From: Girardinichthys multiradiatus
Lineage: Eukaryota; Chordata; Actinopteri; Cyprinodontiformes; Goodeidae
Assembly: GCF_021462225.1 (NCBI RefSeq)
Contig: NC_061812.1
Coordinates: forward strand, 39,194,675 to 39,258,674
Direction of reading: 5' to 3'
DNA: 64,000 bases
Shown here: positions 27,021-62,569 of the stretch, piece by piece
Numbering within the stretch: the first letter of the stretch is position 1
Layout of the letters: each line of letters starts with the position of its first letter
Notes under the pieces: model-generated
Told to the model about the DNA's origin: nothing
Database searches by the model: none
The model's input: the letters and a program-made list of their open reading frames with translations, nothing else
Position numbers and translations under genes: made by a program

Positions 27021-28340
27021 TCGATGGGGAAAGTTAACAGGGACATGACTGCTTCCTGTTCTACAATTTTATCCTGTAAAGATGTGGAAGTTTTATTTGA
27101 ATTTAACGGGGGTTTTTTTTTTTATCATTTTGTTTGTGTTTTTTAGTTTTTTTTACACTGGACATCTTTTGGCTTTTTATGTAAAAGACATCCTTTCAGA
27201 TGAGCTTGGATCTCAGAAGTCACGAGGCAACATTTTTTGATCCATGGGGACATAAAGAGCTAAGAGGAAAAAAAACAAAAAAGAATTTTTTGACACACTC
27301 GACAAGAGAGTGCAAGGCACATTAAAGGCACAAAGAAGTTTAAAATCAGATAAGCTCAAAATCCATCATATCAGGCAGTTTTTGATGTTAAATTAAACAT
27401 TTGTCAAGGACCTGCTGTCAAGTTCAAACCAGCTGTTTTATTTTCTTTTTACCTTACCTTTGCCCTCTCAGTATTTCAGTTCCATCTCTTGGATTTGGTT
27501 TTTAAAGTCAGGTAGCTTCTGCTTACATTGACTGCTTTGATAAAATGCTCAATATTCTTGTGCATATAATAGACTTAGGTGTAACCCGTAAAAAAAATAA
27601 TAACCGTTCTTTTCTAAAACATCTTTAAATGGGGAGACTGCAGTTGGTGCAAAAAAGGACAGAAATGCATTGAAATTGTTCTGATGTAAATAATCATTGC
27701 AACCATGGCGAAGTCTGGGTATAACCTTCTCAGAAATTAGGCACAGCGTTGCTTAAACTAGCAGCCAAACATATTTAAAAAGAAACTGATTTATTTATTA
27801 TAATAATTTGGGAAAATGTTAGACGTTTTGTTCCTACAAAGACCAAATCTGTAATTCTCATACAGTTGGTAGATCAGTTTACTCCGAGGATTCTGCAATG
27901 CAAGCACAGGTAAAATAAGGCACTTAATGGTGATAACCCTAAGTGCATGTTTGTACATAGTGTAAATAATCAAATCTTTTAGTAAACAGGGTGATTTGGA
28001 CAAAAGAAATCTGCAGAACCAATGTGTAAATGTCCAGATTATACAGAATATTTGCACAGAATAGTTACTAACCTTCATGTAAGGAGAAAATAATTTTGTT
28101 TTGGAAACTAGGTACAGTTTCCCTTAGCAGCAGAGTAGTTTTTAGCAAACAATTGGCTGCTTTAAAATAAGACGATCATCAGAATGTTCTGTGATTTGCC
28201 ATTTTAAGTTGTTTAATTTTGTAAATGCTTTAGTTTGTGTGAGAGAACCCTCCATTGTTTCATTTGCTTGTAAGTTCCTCAAACTTAAGTGTCGTAAAAA
28301 AATGACATACTGCAATAAAGATCGATGAGCCCGGGTAGTC
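27021..28340 (+). other. sfmbt1: sfmbt1 3'UTR with poly(A) signal
   Basis: AATAAA at 28314-28319 is followed by G/T-rich sequence (about 28335-28360), a good cleavage context. The stretch from the stop codon at 27018-27020 holds no other gene. Confidence 0.7.
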
Positions 28341-29550
28341 TGTGCTGGGTTTTGGTCATTTCAGTTCTTTGCCATTTGTAGTTTTTTGGGTAAGTAATGA
28401 AACTTTCTGCTAAACTTTATTTATTTATTATGGAATTTTTCTCTTCGAATGAAAAATTGGCCCCTTTTTCTCATATCCACACCTCAACTTGGCTTGCTTA
28501 ATTCTTCCTCCGTTACATTGTTGACATTACTATGGTAGGGATGAGGAGTTTTTGACACATGCAACTTAAAAAAAGTACATATAGTCATCCAAACCTAGAT
28601 ATGCATTTATGTAATGTTCTTGCTCATACATGTTATGTGGTGGAAAAAAAATGCCTGGTACGGCAACAGAAGCAACAGCGCCTCCTATAGTCACAGTTTA
28701 CCGAGGAATATGGAAAAAACGGGTTTTCGTATCTTTTGCTGGTTAAGGTTTTTTTTTATGTGTTAAAATAAAATTAAACCAGTTAAATTTCTTATCGTCG
28801 ATTTTTACCATGAAAAACTGCCAGTATTTGTAAATTATATTTTAAAATAAAAGAATTGTTTGTGGTATTTCACAACTAATTTCTAATGCAATCTGCAGTA
28901 ATTATTTACCCAGTTATCAACACATTCATGGACCATCCTAAATATGTATGCGACTAATCTGTTCTGAATGGCATGGTGCTATTCTGGTTTAAATATTTGT
29001 ATCCCTCTTTTTTTAAGATTGGCCCCCTCCAGCCCCTTGTCTTACTCAGAGCCAGATATCTTAAAGTGGAACGTCTATCTGTTCAAAAATTAATAGGCAA
29101 CTATAAACTACATGGAAATGTCCTTACATTTATTGATTAACCTACATACCGGTTTAACTGCAGACCAATCGATGTGTCTTCAACAAAATTTAAGCCCAGC
29201 CGTCTTACTTTGAAGAGTAATGCTGACAAAATAAATGTACGATGTGATGAAACACAATATGGAATATTTAAATAAATACCGATATAATCCTATATGCTTT
29301 TATCATGAAATAAATACATTTTATATCAATTTTCACTTTTAATTATGGATTTTGCTTATTATAAAATAATTATACATGTATGTATTTATTTCACTATTTT
29401 TATTGATTCGAGGCCTTCAATGCCATTTCATTTCAAGTTCCACAACACAGCTGGCACCACTGGGTTAGGTCAGGTATATGGGTACGAAATGGCAAAAAAT
29501 CGAAACGACCAGAGCCATTCGCTGGGTTTCCCAGCATGCAGCTTGTGTGG
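28341..29550. other. Spacer between sfmbt1 and stimate
   Basis: AT-rich spacer. I recognise no exon, RNA gene or clear mobile element. Confidence 0.5.
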
Positions 29551-29554
29551 CGAC

Positions 29555-30256
29555 GTCCAGGTCACATGACACCGTCTGTCAACAGGAGTGGGCACCGCCT
29601 GGTCGGGAAGCAGCTGGATATGTCCGAGCTATTCTTTCTTCTGTATAAAAGTCTCTTTTTCATAGACTTTTCTGAGCGTCATGAACGACTGGACAAGTTC
29701 CGTGTTTGACGTAATAGATAGTTAAAGTTCGCTAGCCTAGCATTAGCTCAATGTAAATGAACAGTGTGCTTAGAGGCTAAAGATGCAACTGCTAGCAGCA
29801 GTAGCTGAACCGCTTTAAACTCTGAACGAAACAATTTTCACTTAATGCTGTTTGACCTACACTGTAGCACAGGTTAGAGGAACTATGACGTCGGTTCTTA
29901 TTTGTTTTGCTAGCTACATAGCATATATGTAGCCACAGTGTCCGTTTCTAACTAAAACACGCAGGTTGAGGAACAGTTACTGTCCTGCACAGATCTTCTG
30001 AACCATCTATGGCTTTTTAATATTGCAACTTCTTGTTCAAACAGCTTTACTTCCTGAATGACCGGGGCAGCTATGGTCGAGCGCATATATGAAGCAGTAG
30101 AATGAATATAAGCCTTCAGAGGCGATGCAACCATCTTTCACGGAGAACTGCTCAGCTTGACATATCCACCAGCTGACTAACAGTTACCGGGGAGAGAACT
30201 GACTCTCTGTAGGAGAACCCCTTCATTTAGTAGAACAGGCCGGATACTCTGTTGCA
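29555..30256 (+). promoter_or_regulatory. stimate: stimate upstream region with an E-box/M-box palindrome
   Basis: A palindrome-like GTCACATGAC at 29561-29570 fits the E-box bound by USF and MiT/TFE factors (canonical CLEAR form has CACGTG). CpG content rises towards the start codon at 30257. The transcription start is not pinned down. Confidence 0.4.
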
Positions 30257-41043
<10,787 letters not shown>

Positions 41044-43610
41044 TCAGTTTGGCCACCTTTATGGATAAAACCGTTTTCTCCTCCTCGCATCATAAGTCCA
41101 TCTACATTCCCTGAAACCTCTACAAACCATAGCAGCTTTTGCTCCTCTTCCAATACGATATTGTACTGGAGTTTCCTTCTCTGATCATTCCCAGGGGATT
41201 GGTATGCAAAAAAAATGGTTTTGATTGAATTATTTTGCAGGTTCTTTGGATTATTGCTGCATGTCATCATGGCACTTTGAGGGACCTCTTGTGTTTGTAG
41301 ATGGATTGAAAATGGGAGATTCCTATCAAGAACAAAGTGCTAAAATAGTAGGAGACAAATAACACTAGATTACTGACTCGACTCACGAGTATGAGATCAT
41401 TTCAGTTTGTGGCCTCGAGAGACAGAAATGCAAACTAATCTGTCTGCTGTATCTCTTACATTTCCCTACATGTCCCTTTTGTCCAGTGGTTCCCAACCCT
41501 GCTCCTCAAGGCCCCTTGTCCTGCATGTTTTAGGTGTCTCCTTGTTGCCACATGCCTGACTTAAATAACCAAGTGATTACCTGGCTGCAGCAGCACTGAT
41601 GGCATGCAAAGAAGGCCTTGCAATCATTTGAATCAGGTGTGCTGGAACAGAGCCACATTTAAAACATGCAGGACAGGGGCCCCTGAGGACTAGGGTTGGG
41701 AACCACTGCCTTTGTCCTTTTGTCTTCTCATGTAGATGTACCACCATGGCCTGTGATATATAAACTGTATATATGTGAGTGACAGTGTGGACATTTAGAC
41801 ACTCCTCCACCCATAAACAATGTTTTGGATGCAGCCTTTAACACTTCCAGCACAGTAACAAACTAGTTCTGTAAAGCTTCTGTGTGAGATTACTTTAGTC
41901 AAAGGGAGTCAATAAATTCATGCAGTCTTAAGAAAAACTGTACGTAACAAACTAGGACTGCAAAGTGCTTTCTAATGTCAGCTCAGCCACTGATGTGTGC
42001 CAGATGCCATTTAATGAAGCACTCATTACATTTTTTTTTTTTTTGTATTCCATTTAGTTTTGGATTTGTATTTTCTTGGGCCAAAAAGATGCCTCTGCTT
42101 GCCTGCAAAGTGTTTTTCATTCCTGCAGAGACTTTGTAAAGGAGCTCCTTTTTTGAACAGGTTCAGAACTTTCTTCTGTGTTTTGTTAATGTCTTTTTGT
42201 GCGTATCGTGGTTCTGTTTGTTCAGGCTGAAGTTCATGTCCCCCCTTTATCACTTCGTATCTCTGTTTGTTCTGTTTTTACACCTTGACCCATCATCCCC
42301 GTAAACAAACCAGCTTGGGGTTATTTTGGTATTTAAGTATTTTGATCAATTATGGCAATAGAGAACGTTTTACATTTTAGTTTTGTTTTCTAATGATATT
42401 TGTTTTTTAATTATTTGTTTATGAGGTCCTATTTTCACTAATTGTGGTTTTTCTGATTTTTGCTTGGCCAGTCGACTCTTATGAAATGTGACAGATTATG
42501 ACCTCCTCAACCCAAAGTTGTAGCAGAGCTTTTACACAAAATGAAAAAGTATGGAGTTCTGCTTCAGTATTTTCCAGGGCAGGATAAGAATGGAAAAAGA
42601 AAACTGATTAGGAAAAACACCTATTCTGAAATTCTTTATCATTGTCCTCCTTCCTTCAGTCTTTTTTTTTTCTTTTCCTTCCTTGTGTCCTTCCTTCTAT
42701 CCTTCCTGTTTTCCCTTATTTCCCTTTCCTCTTTGGGTTATTCCTTCTTTTTGTTCTTCCTGTCTGTCTCTGCTTTCTGTAGTTTCCTTGGTCAATGCCT
42801 GCTCACTGTATATAAAAAAATGGCTGCCATAGGTCATTAGTCAACTTTTGTACTTTAACTCTGGTACTCTGGAATTTTCCCTTGGAAAATGTGTAGGAAC
42901 GCTGAACTAGGAACGACCTCCCAATACATATTTATTGGAGTCGTATAACCAAATTCTCTTATCGTGAGCTATAGATAATAGAAAATTACTTAAAATCATC
43001 TGTTGTAAAAGTAGGTATGAAACGTCCCTAAGGCGTGTATATATTAACTGTACGAAATGTCCCAAGGCAGACTGCATCTTTTTTTCAGAAACGAAACGGT
43101 GAAGAGGTGACATGACCAGCGCCTGTTTGTATGTTTTTGTTTCCTTTGCCTGTTTTAAGCGGAGCTCCAGATCTTCAAGCATGAAGCAGCATCTGGCAGG
43201 CTCTGATGTTCAGAATGTGACTTGCTCTGACCTCTAAACTGTAAACGACGAGTGTGGACCAGAGAGGAAGGATGTGTGAGAGGTGTGTGTGTGTGTGTGT
43301 GTGGCAGTGTATACTTCCAATATACCTGCAATTACAAGCCTGGGATGAGATGAGTTCTGGTCCTCTTTAACTGTAAACTGGGTTACATAAACTGTGAAAA
43401 CTTCTTTGCTTGTCATGTTTTCATTCATTGTTTTGGCACATTTGGCATGAAGTGACAAATGGAAAGGTGAAGGCATCTTTGCAGCATTTGCTTTATCTCT
43501 ACAGCTCTTCTCTCAACCAGGACAAAGAGGTCTTGTGGTATTTTAAAATCTTAAACTATTAGACAATTACAGGACAAGTAATTTATCATGATAAAAAATA
43601 AAGAATGATG
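41044..43610 (+). other. stimate: stimate 3'UTR, two candidate poly(A) signals
   Basis: AATAAA occurs at 41911-41916 and at 43597-43602. Either would place the hAT-type MITE at 41484-41708 inside the UTR. A (TG)n run lies at 43282-43303. No other gene is seen. Confidence 0.55.
41484..41708. mobile_element. hAT-type MITE (225 bp) with 8-bp target duplication
   Basis: The ends are inverted: CAGTGGTTCCCAACCCT at the left and AGGGTTGGGAACCACTG at the right, with similarity continuing about 32 bp. The flanks are CTTTTGTC and CCTTTGTC, an 8-bp duplication with one change, as made by hAT transposases. There is no coding capacity. Confidence 0.88.
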
Positions 43611-45050
43611 AAATAATTTGATTTTTCTCTTTTGATTTATTTCTTTTTTATTTTAGGAGCAAATATTTCCTTCCAACTATGTAGAGAGAGTTATGTTTTC
43701 TTTAGTAACCAAAAGTAAACCCATCATAGCTGGTCCTAGCATAATAAAATGTGCCATGCTTACTATTTACATGTGAAAGAGGGCAAATTAGCAGTTAGAG
43801 CTTATAACGTGTTTAGGATTATGTGTCTAAAAATTCCTTGTATGAAAATAGCCTTTTCTAAATATTAAATGTGTAATTTTGAAATGTCACAAACTTCAGA
43901 GCATGTTACCCTATTTTTTCTGTCGCAATAGCATGCTGCGTGTTTACAGATCTGAGAAAAACATGTGGGCGGTTGTAACTTGGCATATTAAAGACCCTTT
44001 AAATGGCAAGAGAGGGATGTGTTACCACGAACTAGAATGCTGACAGGCTTACTGTGTCAACTGACTGTTTAGCGGCTCCATATTGATTTTAACTAGGTTA
44101 CTGTTTTAAAACTCGCTTTAAAGTGTGGTTAAATGCGCCACATTTTCTTAATGCAGACTCTCAGAGATGGAGCATCAGAAGTTAACCAGGCTCAACTCCT
44201 GATGGAGGATCAGAAACATCCAACACAAGTCAAATAAAAATGGATTAATTAGAACTCAAAGTCAATACTTGGGATCAGACCTGGAAATGCTTACTTTGAA
44301 GCTTCATGTATGATCTCATGATGTAGATTTTTTTTTTTTTTTTTTTTTGTAAGCAAACTAGGGAAACATCACAGATTAGTTTAGGTATAAATGCTGAAGT
44401 CTTCTGTGTCTGTTGAAACAGAACACCTAGACCTTCATAAATGATTTCAAGTCCTGCTAATTAAAGTAAACATTTGAGGAGAAAAGTCCCAAAACTGAAA
44501 TGATACCTTCCCAGCTTTCATCTCTTAGTGATTCTAATAAAACTTAATGTGATATTTTCTGAAGGTGTGTGCTCATTTTCTGATCTGTATTACATCGCGG
44601 CACCAAGTGTGTCATTTAAAAAAACAGTGAGTCAGTTTGGCCTCCATCATATGGGAAACACCTTTCTAATTTAGGATGCTGTCTAGAGTGGTGACTAATA
44701 TTACTTTAACTGTTTGCTCATTATTGTTCATTTTGAATTTTGACTTGAATATTTAATTAAACATAGAAAATATGTACAAATAAAATTTGTAAAAGGATTA
44801 ATACCCCTCTCCTGTCAGTTTAATTTGAAAGCTGGGCATTTTTTTTCCCTTGACTATATAGCCGTTACTCCCCAGTTTTGTTGGTTCCTGTTTTAACCGT
44901 CTGGAAATGCTTTTCACAAGCTCCAACACCCAACATGGAATTAATTGTGGCTTAGATCAAGTTGTGGCAATCCCAGCCTCTGAAGCAAGCAGGTGTTTCT
45001 AGGCGGTGGACCTTCTTCATTTTCCTTTTATTGCCAGTAGCGTCTAGAAT
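43611..45050. other. Spacer between stimate and mustn1
   Basis: No exon or RNA gene is recognised. A T-run of about 20 bp lies near 44329-44348. Confidence 0.55.
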
Positions 45051-45053
45051 GAT

Positions 45054-45188
45054 CAGCTGTCGGCCTGTGAGCCTTTGGGAGACCCATTCCAGCTGCACCA
45101 TCCCTCACGTCACTCCTAATAATACACACTGACAACAATGTTTGGAGGGTCTGCCTGACTCACGGGGTGAGGACCAGGACTATATATA
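45054..45188 (+). promoter_or_regulatory. mustn1: mustn1 promoter: two E-boxes, AP-1 site, TATA box
   Basis: CAGCTG E-boxes lie at 45054-45059 and 45090-45095, a perfect AP-1 site TGACTCA at 45156-45162, and TATATATA at 45181-45188. The start codon is 84 bp further on, leaving room for a short 5'UTR. The mammalian Mustn1 promoter is known to depend on AP-1 in myogenic cells, and E-boxes fit muscle expression. The assignment to transcription is inferred. Confidence 0.75.
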
Positions 45189-45271
45189 ATGTTGGGCTAG
45201 AACAGAAAGCACACACAGAGCAAAATAACAATCAGCCCATCAGAACAGAGACCCTGAAAGCAGAAATAACC

Positions 45272-47190
<1,919 letters not shown>

Positions 47191-47392
47191 CCACACAATT
47201 AAAGAAGCAGCACTAAGAGAAAGAAGTGCTGTAGTCTTTGCCTTCACAGGCCAGAACTGGATGGCAGTCTGTAGAAGTGAATATTTGTGAAGTTTTAGAG
47301 GGATGAAAACACTAGTTTTGTTCAAATAGTGTATTTTGATATAAATGTTGTTTGTGCTATGTTTTGCTTTTTTGTATTTGCCCATCTGTTTG

Positions 47393-47398
47393 AATAAA
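47393..47398 (+). promoter_or_regulatory. mustn1: mustn1 poly(A) signal
   Basis: AATAAA 203 bp after the stop codon, followed by T-rich sequence. Confidence 0.75.
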
Positions 47399-47621
47399 TA
47401 ATTTTCCTGTTTTAAAATGCATTGAATATTTAATATAATTTGTGAATTTCCGAGAAAGATGTTACTGATGTGTGTGCTGTGCTCTTTTTGTATTTGCCTG
47501 TTTAATTGTTTTGTCTGTCTCATAAGGCATGGTTATCACATAGTAACCATGGGTAAAAATACCGTAATACCGTAATTTCATGGTGTCACATATTAATGCA
47601 AAGATGTTGGACTAAGATACA

Positions 47622-48161
<540 letters not shown>

Positions 48162-48859
48162 TATCCCTATGAGCCATTGTGAAATGATTATAATGTTTTT
48201 CTGTAACAATAAGACAAAGACAATTCAACTCACCATCTTTAAATTAAAGATTACAGATTATCAGTTTTTAACTGACTCAGAAGAAATCTAAGTCAGTATT
48301 GATTATTCTGTATCTGTCACTTTATCATTTCAATCGCAGGGCAACACTTGCCAGATATAATTAAGACTGTCACACAATTTATTTAGGAACAAGGGTTTGC
48401 AGGGGTAACCTGTATTTGTACGTGTCTATTTTAATTTATGTGCAATAAAAGCTTGTCCAATACTGCTTCATTCTTTCATTCTTCTTCAAGTTACAGTCTG
48501 ACAAAGGAATTTCTTGCATCAGTTTGTGCAGGCTTTATATATTGAAAAGGTAGGGCATTCTGATGAAGGAATTTAGTGCATCTACACAAATATATAAAAT
48601 GGGTAGGATATTCTGGTGGTTTTAGAAAGCTTTTCGGCTTTCAGATAAATTGTTCCAATGCTACACATAACTGCTATCCCGTCACTTGAAGAATGATTTC
48701 CGATCATAATATTTAACATCAACACTAACCGGTGTGTTTGTGGCATGTAAACAGGATGGAAGCAGTTTTCGAAGGGTAGCATCGACAGACAGATATAGCT
48801 ATCTAGACACAAAACCCCCATGGAGCCTGGGCCCCCTTAGGACCCAGGCTCCATGGGGT

Positions 48860-49208
48860 AGCACTGTTGGTAGCACTGTTGCCTTGCAGCAAGAAGGTTC
48901 TAGGTTCAATTCCAAGCCAGGGATTTTTCTGCATGGAGTTTGCATGTTCTCCCCGTGCATGCGTGGGTTCTCACCAGTTACTTCAGCTTCCTCCCAAAGT
49001 CCAAAGACATGCCTGTTAGGTTAATTGGTAACTCTAAATTGCCCTTAGGTGTGTGAATGAGTGTGTGCATGGTTGTTTGTGTGTTGCCCTGCGATGGACG
49101 GGTGACCTGTCCAGGGTGTACCCTGCCTCTTGCCCATAGACTGCTGGAGATAGGCTTCCTGCGACCCACTATGGAATAAGCAATAGAAAATAACTGACTG
49201 ACTGATGA
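48860..49208 (+). repeat. Fish tRNA-headed dispersed repeat
   Basis: It is the same family as the right unit at 25363-25720: 'ggtagcactgttgccttgcagcaagaaggtt', a middle 'tgcatgttctccccgtgcatgcgtgggttctcacc' and the end 'actatggaataagcaatagaaaa'. A direct/inverted 'ggagcctgggccccc...gggacccaggctcc'-like hairpin precedes it at about 48822-48857. Confidence 0.8.
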
Positions 49209-51045
49209 TTCCATGCAGAAATGCTTCATGACATTTAATCAATCCTATTAAAAACATGAAAATACATCAGAGATGCATATCAGTAAATTGAAATATCTTC
49301 AAAGTGTTAATTTATTGTAGTCACAACAGAAAAGTTTTAAAATGACATAATCATTAAAAAGGGTGAAAAAGAAAATATATAAACTAGGTGTAACAGTCTC
49401 ATAGACTGAAAGAAACTATCTTTGTAATGAAACTTTAATTTACTGAGATACCCATTTATTTTCATCAGAAACATAATGTTGGTCTCTAAACTTGAACTAA
49501 TAAGGTTAGTGAAAGATAATATAGTTTAAACAAAAAGATTAGTCATTAACATAAACTGTTTATTAAACAATTAGAAATACAGAAAATTGGTGAAAATGAT
49601 ATTTATGTATACTGGTTCCTGCACAGCTTGCTGTATATACTGTAAGGACCTTTATATTCTCAGCATAGCGAACTCTTAAAGCCTTTCTGCTGTAAAGGAA
49701 CTTGTTCCCTAAACAGAAAGTTCCCCCAAGACCAGATCTGACATTAGGTACCTGAAATACGGATGTTTTTAAAATGAGGCACTCACATCTCAGAGCAATC
49801 TGTCTGCTACTTAGTGTTGAATCAAATGCTTTTGGATTTAGATAGAAAATTACTTTGGCAGTCACATGTTGGCTCTTTGCTGCAGCCAAAAGAGTTGATA
49901 ATGTCTGTTTTTGCTTCAAGTGGGTCTATCTGAGGTAATGTAACCGTAAGTGGGAGTGTTGTGTGGATGGTAGGCTGAGCGCTACGCATACAGGAGAACA
50001 GAAAGGCTCTTTTTGTTTCAGTGTGTGCCATGTAACTACTCATTCCAAGGGATATTTTAACCAAAGTATCCTTACAATTACTCTTAATACATGAATGGAT
50101 GGAGTGACATGATTCCTGGTAATGAGGAACATAAATGTTTATTTATTTATTTTAGTTTCATTTTTGACAACCATGGCCACAAACCTGTTTCTAACTAACT
50201 GCAGATTGTGTTGGTCCTCTGTGCTCCAATCATAAGCCCTGAAATAACAAGGCAGCTGCAGTCCAGCTAAAATCCAGAATGCAGGCTTTAAACAGTGCGG
50301 TGTTGATCACCTGCTTAATAAATTTGGCAAACTAGTGTCAGCAGAGAAACTCTGTGCCATAAAAATGACTCACCAAATGAAAAACAGAGCACTTGCCAGT
50401 TCAAATAAAGATACTGTTCACAGAAAATTACAGTCCAGGCTTGATGGATTCTGAAAGCTGAAAGTCACATAGAGCTTGCTTTGGATTTGTTGAGATAAAA
50501 TGGTCTCATGTTTTAGGTGTGCAAGAAGCACACAAGATATTTAAAGACTTGTATAGTTTTCTTACTGAGAGATAATTTTACTTTTACATAATAGTTTGTC
50601 GATTGTTTCTAATTCTGGAAGGTGACATAAAAAAGACTGTGGGACGAAGTACACAGAATTTCAATATATCACCCCACACGTTTTAGGGATAACTGAACCA
50701 CAACACAAATGCATAACTGTGCTCTAAGCAAAGTGGAATGGCGTAGGTGATAGTTTTTGGTGTTTGTATTTTATATTTTTAAGTTATATGTGGCAGTTTT
50801 ATCTTTATTTTGCCAAATGCCACATTAGGCTTGAGTAGAAGCATTTAGATATCTGCACATTTTTTCTTTCAGCCTTATAAGTACCCTGTTTGTACCTCTG
50901 GGCCTCCTGCCCATTGAGCTCAAATCTTTTGGTCAACAGTCAAGGGCAGAGTGCCCGTCCCCTCTGTCCCTCCTACTGGAGCAGAGCAGACATGACTTTT
51001 TCCCCTCAGCTCTGAAGCAAGTCAGTGTTCCTTGGAAGTTTGAAC
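49209..51045. other. Spacer upstream of the itih gene
   Basis: No exon, RNA gene or clear repeat is recognised. The last about 200 bp before 51046 are more GC-rich and presumably hold the itih promoter, but I see no convincing TATA box at the usual distance. Confidence 0.45.
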
Positions 51046-60283
<9,238 letters not shown>

Positions 60284-60304
60284 GTAAGCATGCTAAGTTT
60301 GCTG

Positions 60305-60420
60305 AAATGAGGCCTTGCAAAAATGTATATATATCCCTTAAACTTTTTCACACATTCTCATGGTAGAACTTAAATTAGCTTTTATGTGATAGACTGGGAC
60401 AAAGTAGTTCATACATGTCA
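60305..60420. mobile_element. Tc1-like end fragment
   Basis: 'ggccttgcaaaaatgtatatatatccc' and 'ttttatgtgatagactgggacaaagtag' are one terminal region of the old Tc1 group. No coding part remains. Confidence 0.6.
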
Positions 60421-60807
60421 AGAAGTGGTACTTATAGTGGACCCAAAATTGTACTGGCAGTAGCAGAACGGTGAGTCGACAAAAACAAAAAAATATGAAA
60501 ACTTACATCTGGGCATGAAATTATCAGAGGCAGACATAAATAAACATGACAAGGCATGGCATGGCAAATAGTATATATCAGGGAGGAATAAACAGAGCAG
60601 ACTATATAAAGTGGATGGCACAGGTGAAAACAAAAAACTGATTGGCATGGCACATGTGTACTGAATTAATCTGATTAGAGACTGTGGCAGAGACTGAAAG
60701 CAAAACCATGACTAAAACTTAAAGATGCTGGTAATATTCTAACAAAGAATACTAACAAGAATAACCCAAAGTATAAGCATCACAAGGATGAACTAGAAAG
60801 CTAAATA

Positions 60808-62375
60808 CTGGTCCTTCTCAAAATATTAGCATATTGTGATAAAGTTCATTATTTTCCATAATGTCATGATGAATATATAACATTCATATATTTTAGATAC
60901 ATTGCACACTAACTGAAATATTTCAGGTCTTTTATTGTCTTAATACGGATGATTTTGGCATACAGCTCATGAAAACCCAAAATTCCTATCTCACAAAATT
61001 AGCATATCATTAAAAGGGTCTCTAAACGAGCTATGAACCTAATCATCTGAATCAACGAGTTAACTCTAAACACCTGCAAAAGATTCCTGGGGCCTTTAAA
61101 ACTCCCATCCTGGTTCATCACTCAAAACCCCAATCATGGGTAAGACTGCCGACCTGACTGCTGTCCAGAAGGCCACTATTGACACCCTCAAGCAAGAGGG
61201 TAAGACACAGAAAGACATTTCTGAACGAATAGGCTGTTCCCAGAGTGCTGTATCAAGGCACCTCAGTGGTAAGTCTGTGTTAAAGAAATTGTGTGGCAGA
61301 AAACGCTGCACAACGAGAAGAGGTGACCGGACCCTGAGGAAGATTGTGGAGAAGGGCCAATTCCAGACCTTGGGGGACCTGCGGAAGCAGTGGACTGAGT
61401 CTGGAGTAGAAACATCCAGAGCCACCGTGCACAGGCGTGTGCAGGAAATGGGCTACAGGTGCAGCATTCCCCAGACCTGGGCTACAGAGAAGCAGCACTG
61501 GACTGTTGCTCAGTGGTCCAAAGTACTTTTTTCAGATGAAAGCAAATTCTGCATGTCATTCGGAAATCAAGGTGCCAGAGTCTGGAGGAAGACTGGGGAG
61601 AAGGAAATGTCAAAATGCCAGAAGTCCAGTGTCAAGTACCCACAGTCAATGATGGTCTGGGGTGCCGTGTCAGCTGCTGGTGTTGGTCCACTGTGTTTTA
61701 TCAAGGGCAGGGTCAATGCAGCTAGCTATCAGGAGATTTTGGAGCACTTCATGCTTCCATCTGCTGAAAAGCTTTATGGAGATGAAGATTTCATTTTTCA
61801 GCACGACCTGGCGCCTGCTCACAGTGCTAAAACCACTGGTAAATGGTTTACTGACCATGGTATCACTGTGCTCAATTGGCCTGCCAACTCTCCTGACCGG
61901 AACCCCATAGAGAATCTGTGGGATATTGTGAAGAGAACGTTGAGAGACTCATGACCCAACACTCTGGATGAGCTAAAGGCCGCTATCGAAGCATCCTGGG
62001 CCTCCATAAGACCTCAGCAGTGCCACAGGCTGATTGCCTCCATGCCACGCCGCATTGAATCAGTAATTTCTGCCAAAGGATTCCCGACCAAGTATTGAGT
62101 GCATAACTGTACATGATTATGTGAAGGTTGACGTTTTTTGTAATAAAAACACTTTTCTTTTATTGGTCGGATGAAATATGCTAATTTTGTGAGATAGGAA
62201 TTTTGGATTTTCATGAGCTGTATGCCACAATCATCCGTATTAAGACAATAAAAGACCTGAAATATTTCAGTTAGTGTGCAATGAATCTAAAATATATGAA
62301 TGTTAAATTTTCATCATGACATTATGGAAAATAATGAACTTTATCACAATATGCTAATATTTTGAGAAGGACCTG
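60808..62375 (+). mobile_element. Tc1-like transposon copy C, disabled
   Basis: The 1568-bp element has TA on each side and is 42 bp shorter than copy A. A 42-bp in-frame deletion near 61477 removes the 14 residues corresponding to 114-127 of the copy A transposase. The frame from 61136 runs 272 codons to a stop at 61952-61954 in place of Arg287, losing the C-terminus after the catalytic Glu. The first base pair of one end is altered (CTGGTCC instead of CAGGTCC). It lies in the itih intron after the exon ending at 60283. Confidence 0.95.
61136..61954 (+). pseudogene. Truncated Tc1 transposase of copy C
   Basis: 272 codons, close to the intact protein at 36862-37866. The three catalytic positions remain (SDESKF, QHDLAPAHS, NPIENLW), though Leu in SPDLNP is Arg. 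The internal 14-residue loss lies between the DNA-binding and catalytic domains, and about 48 C-terminal residues are cut off by the stop. It is probably inactive. Confidence 0.9.
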
Positions 62376-62569
62376 TACAACAAAAAGCATGAAAAACACC
62401 AATTAAAATATAAGCACAGGAATATGAACTTATATGGCAAAACCCTTTAGAACATAACCCAAAATATTACAAATCAAATATTAAGGAATAAAATAAAATC
62501 AGAAAGGTGTATCATGCTTTGAATTCAGCACCCCTAAGTGAGTATTTTTGCTGCCACTAAAGCGAAAAG

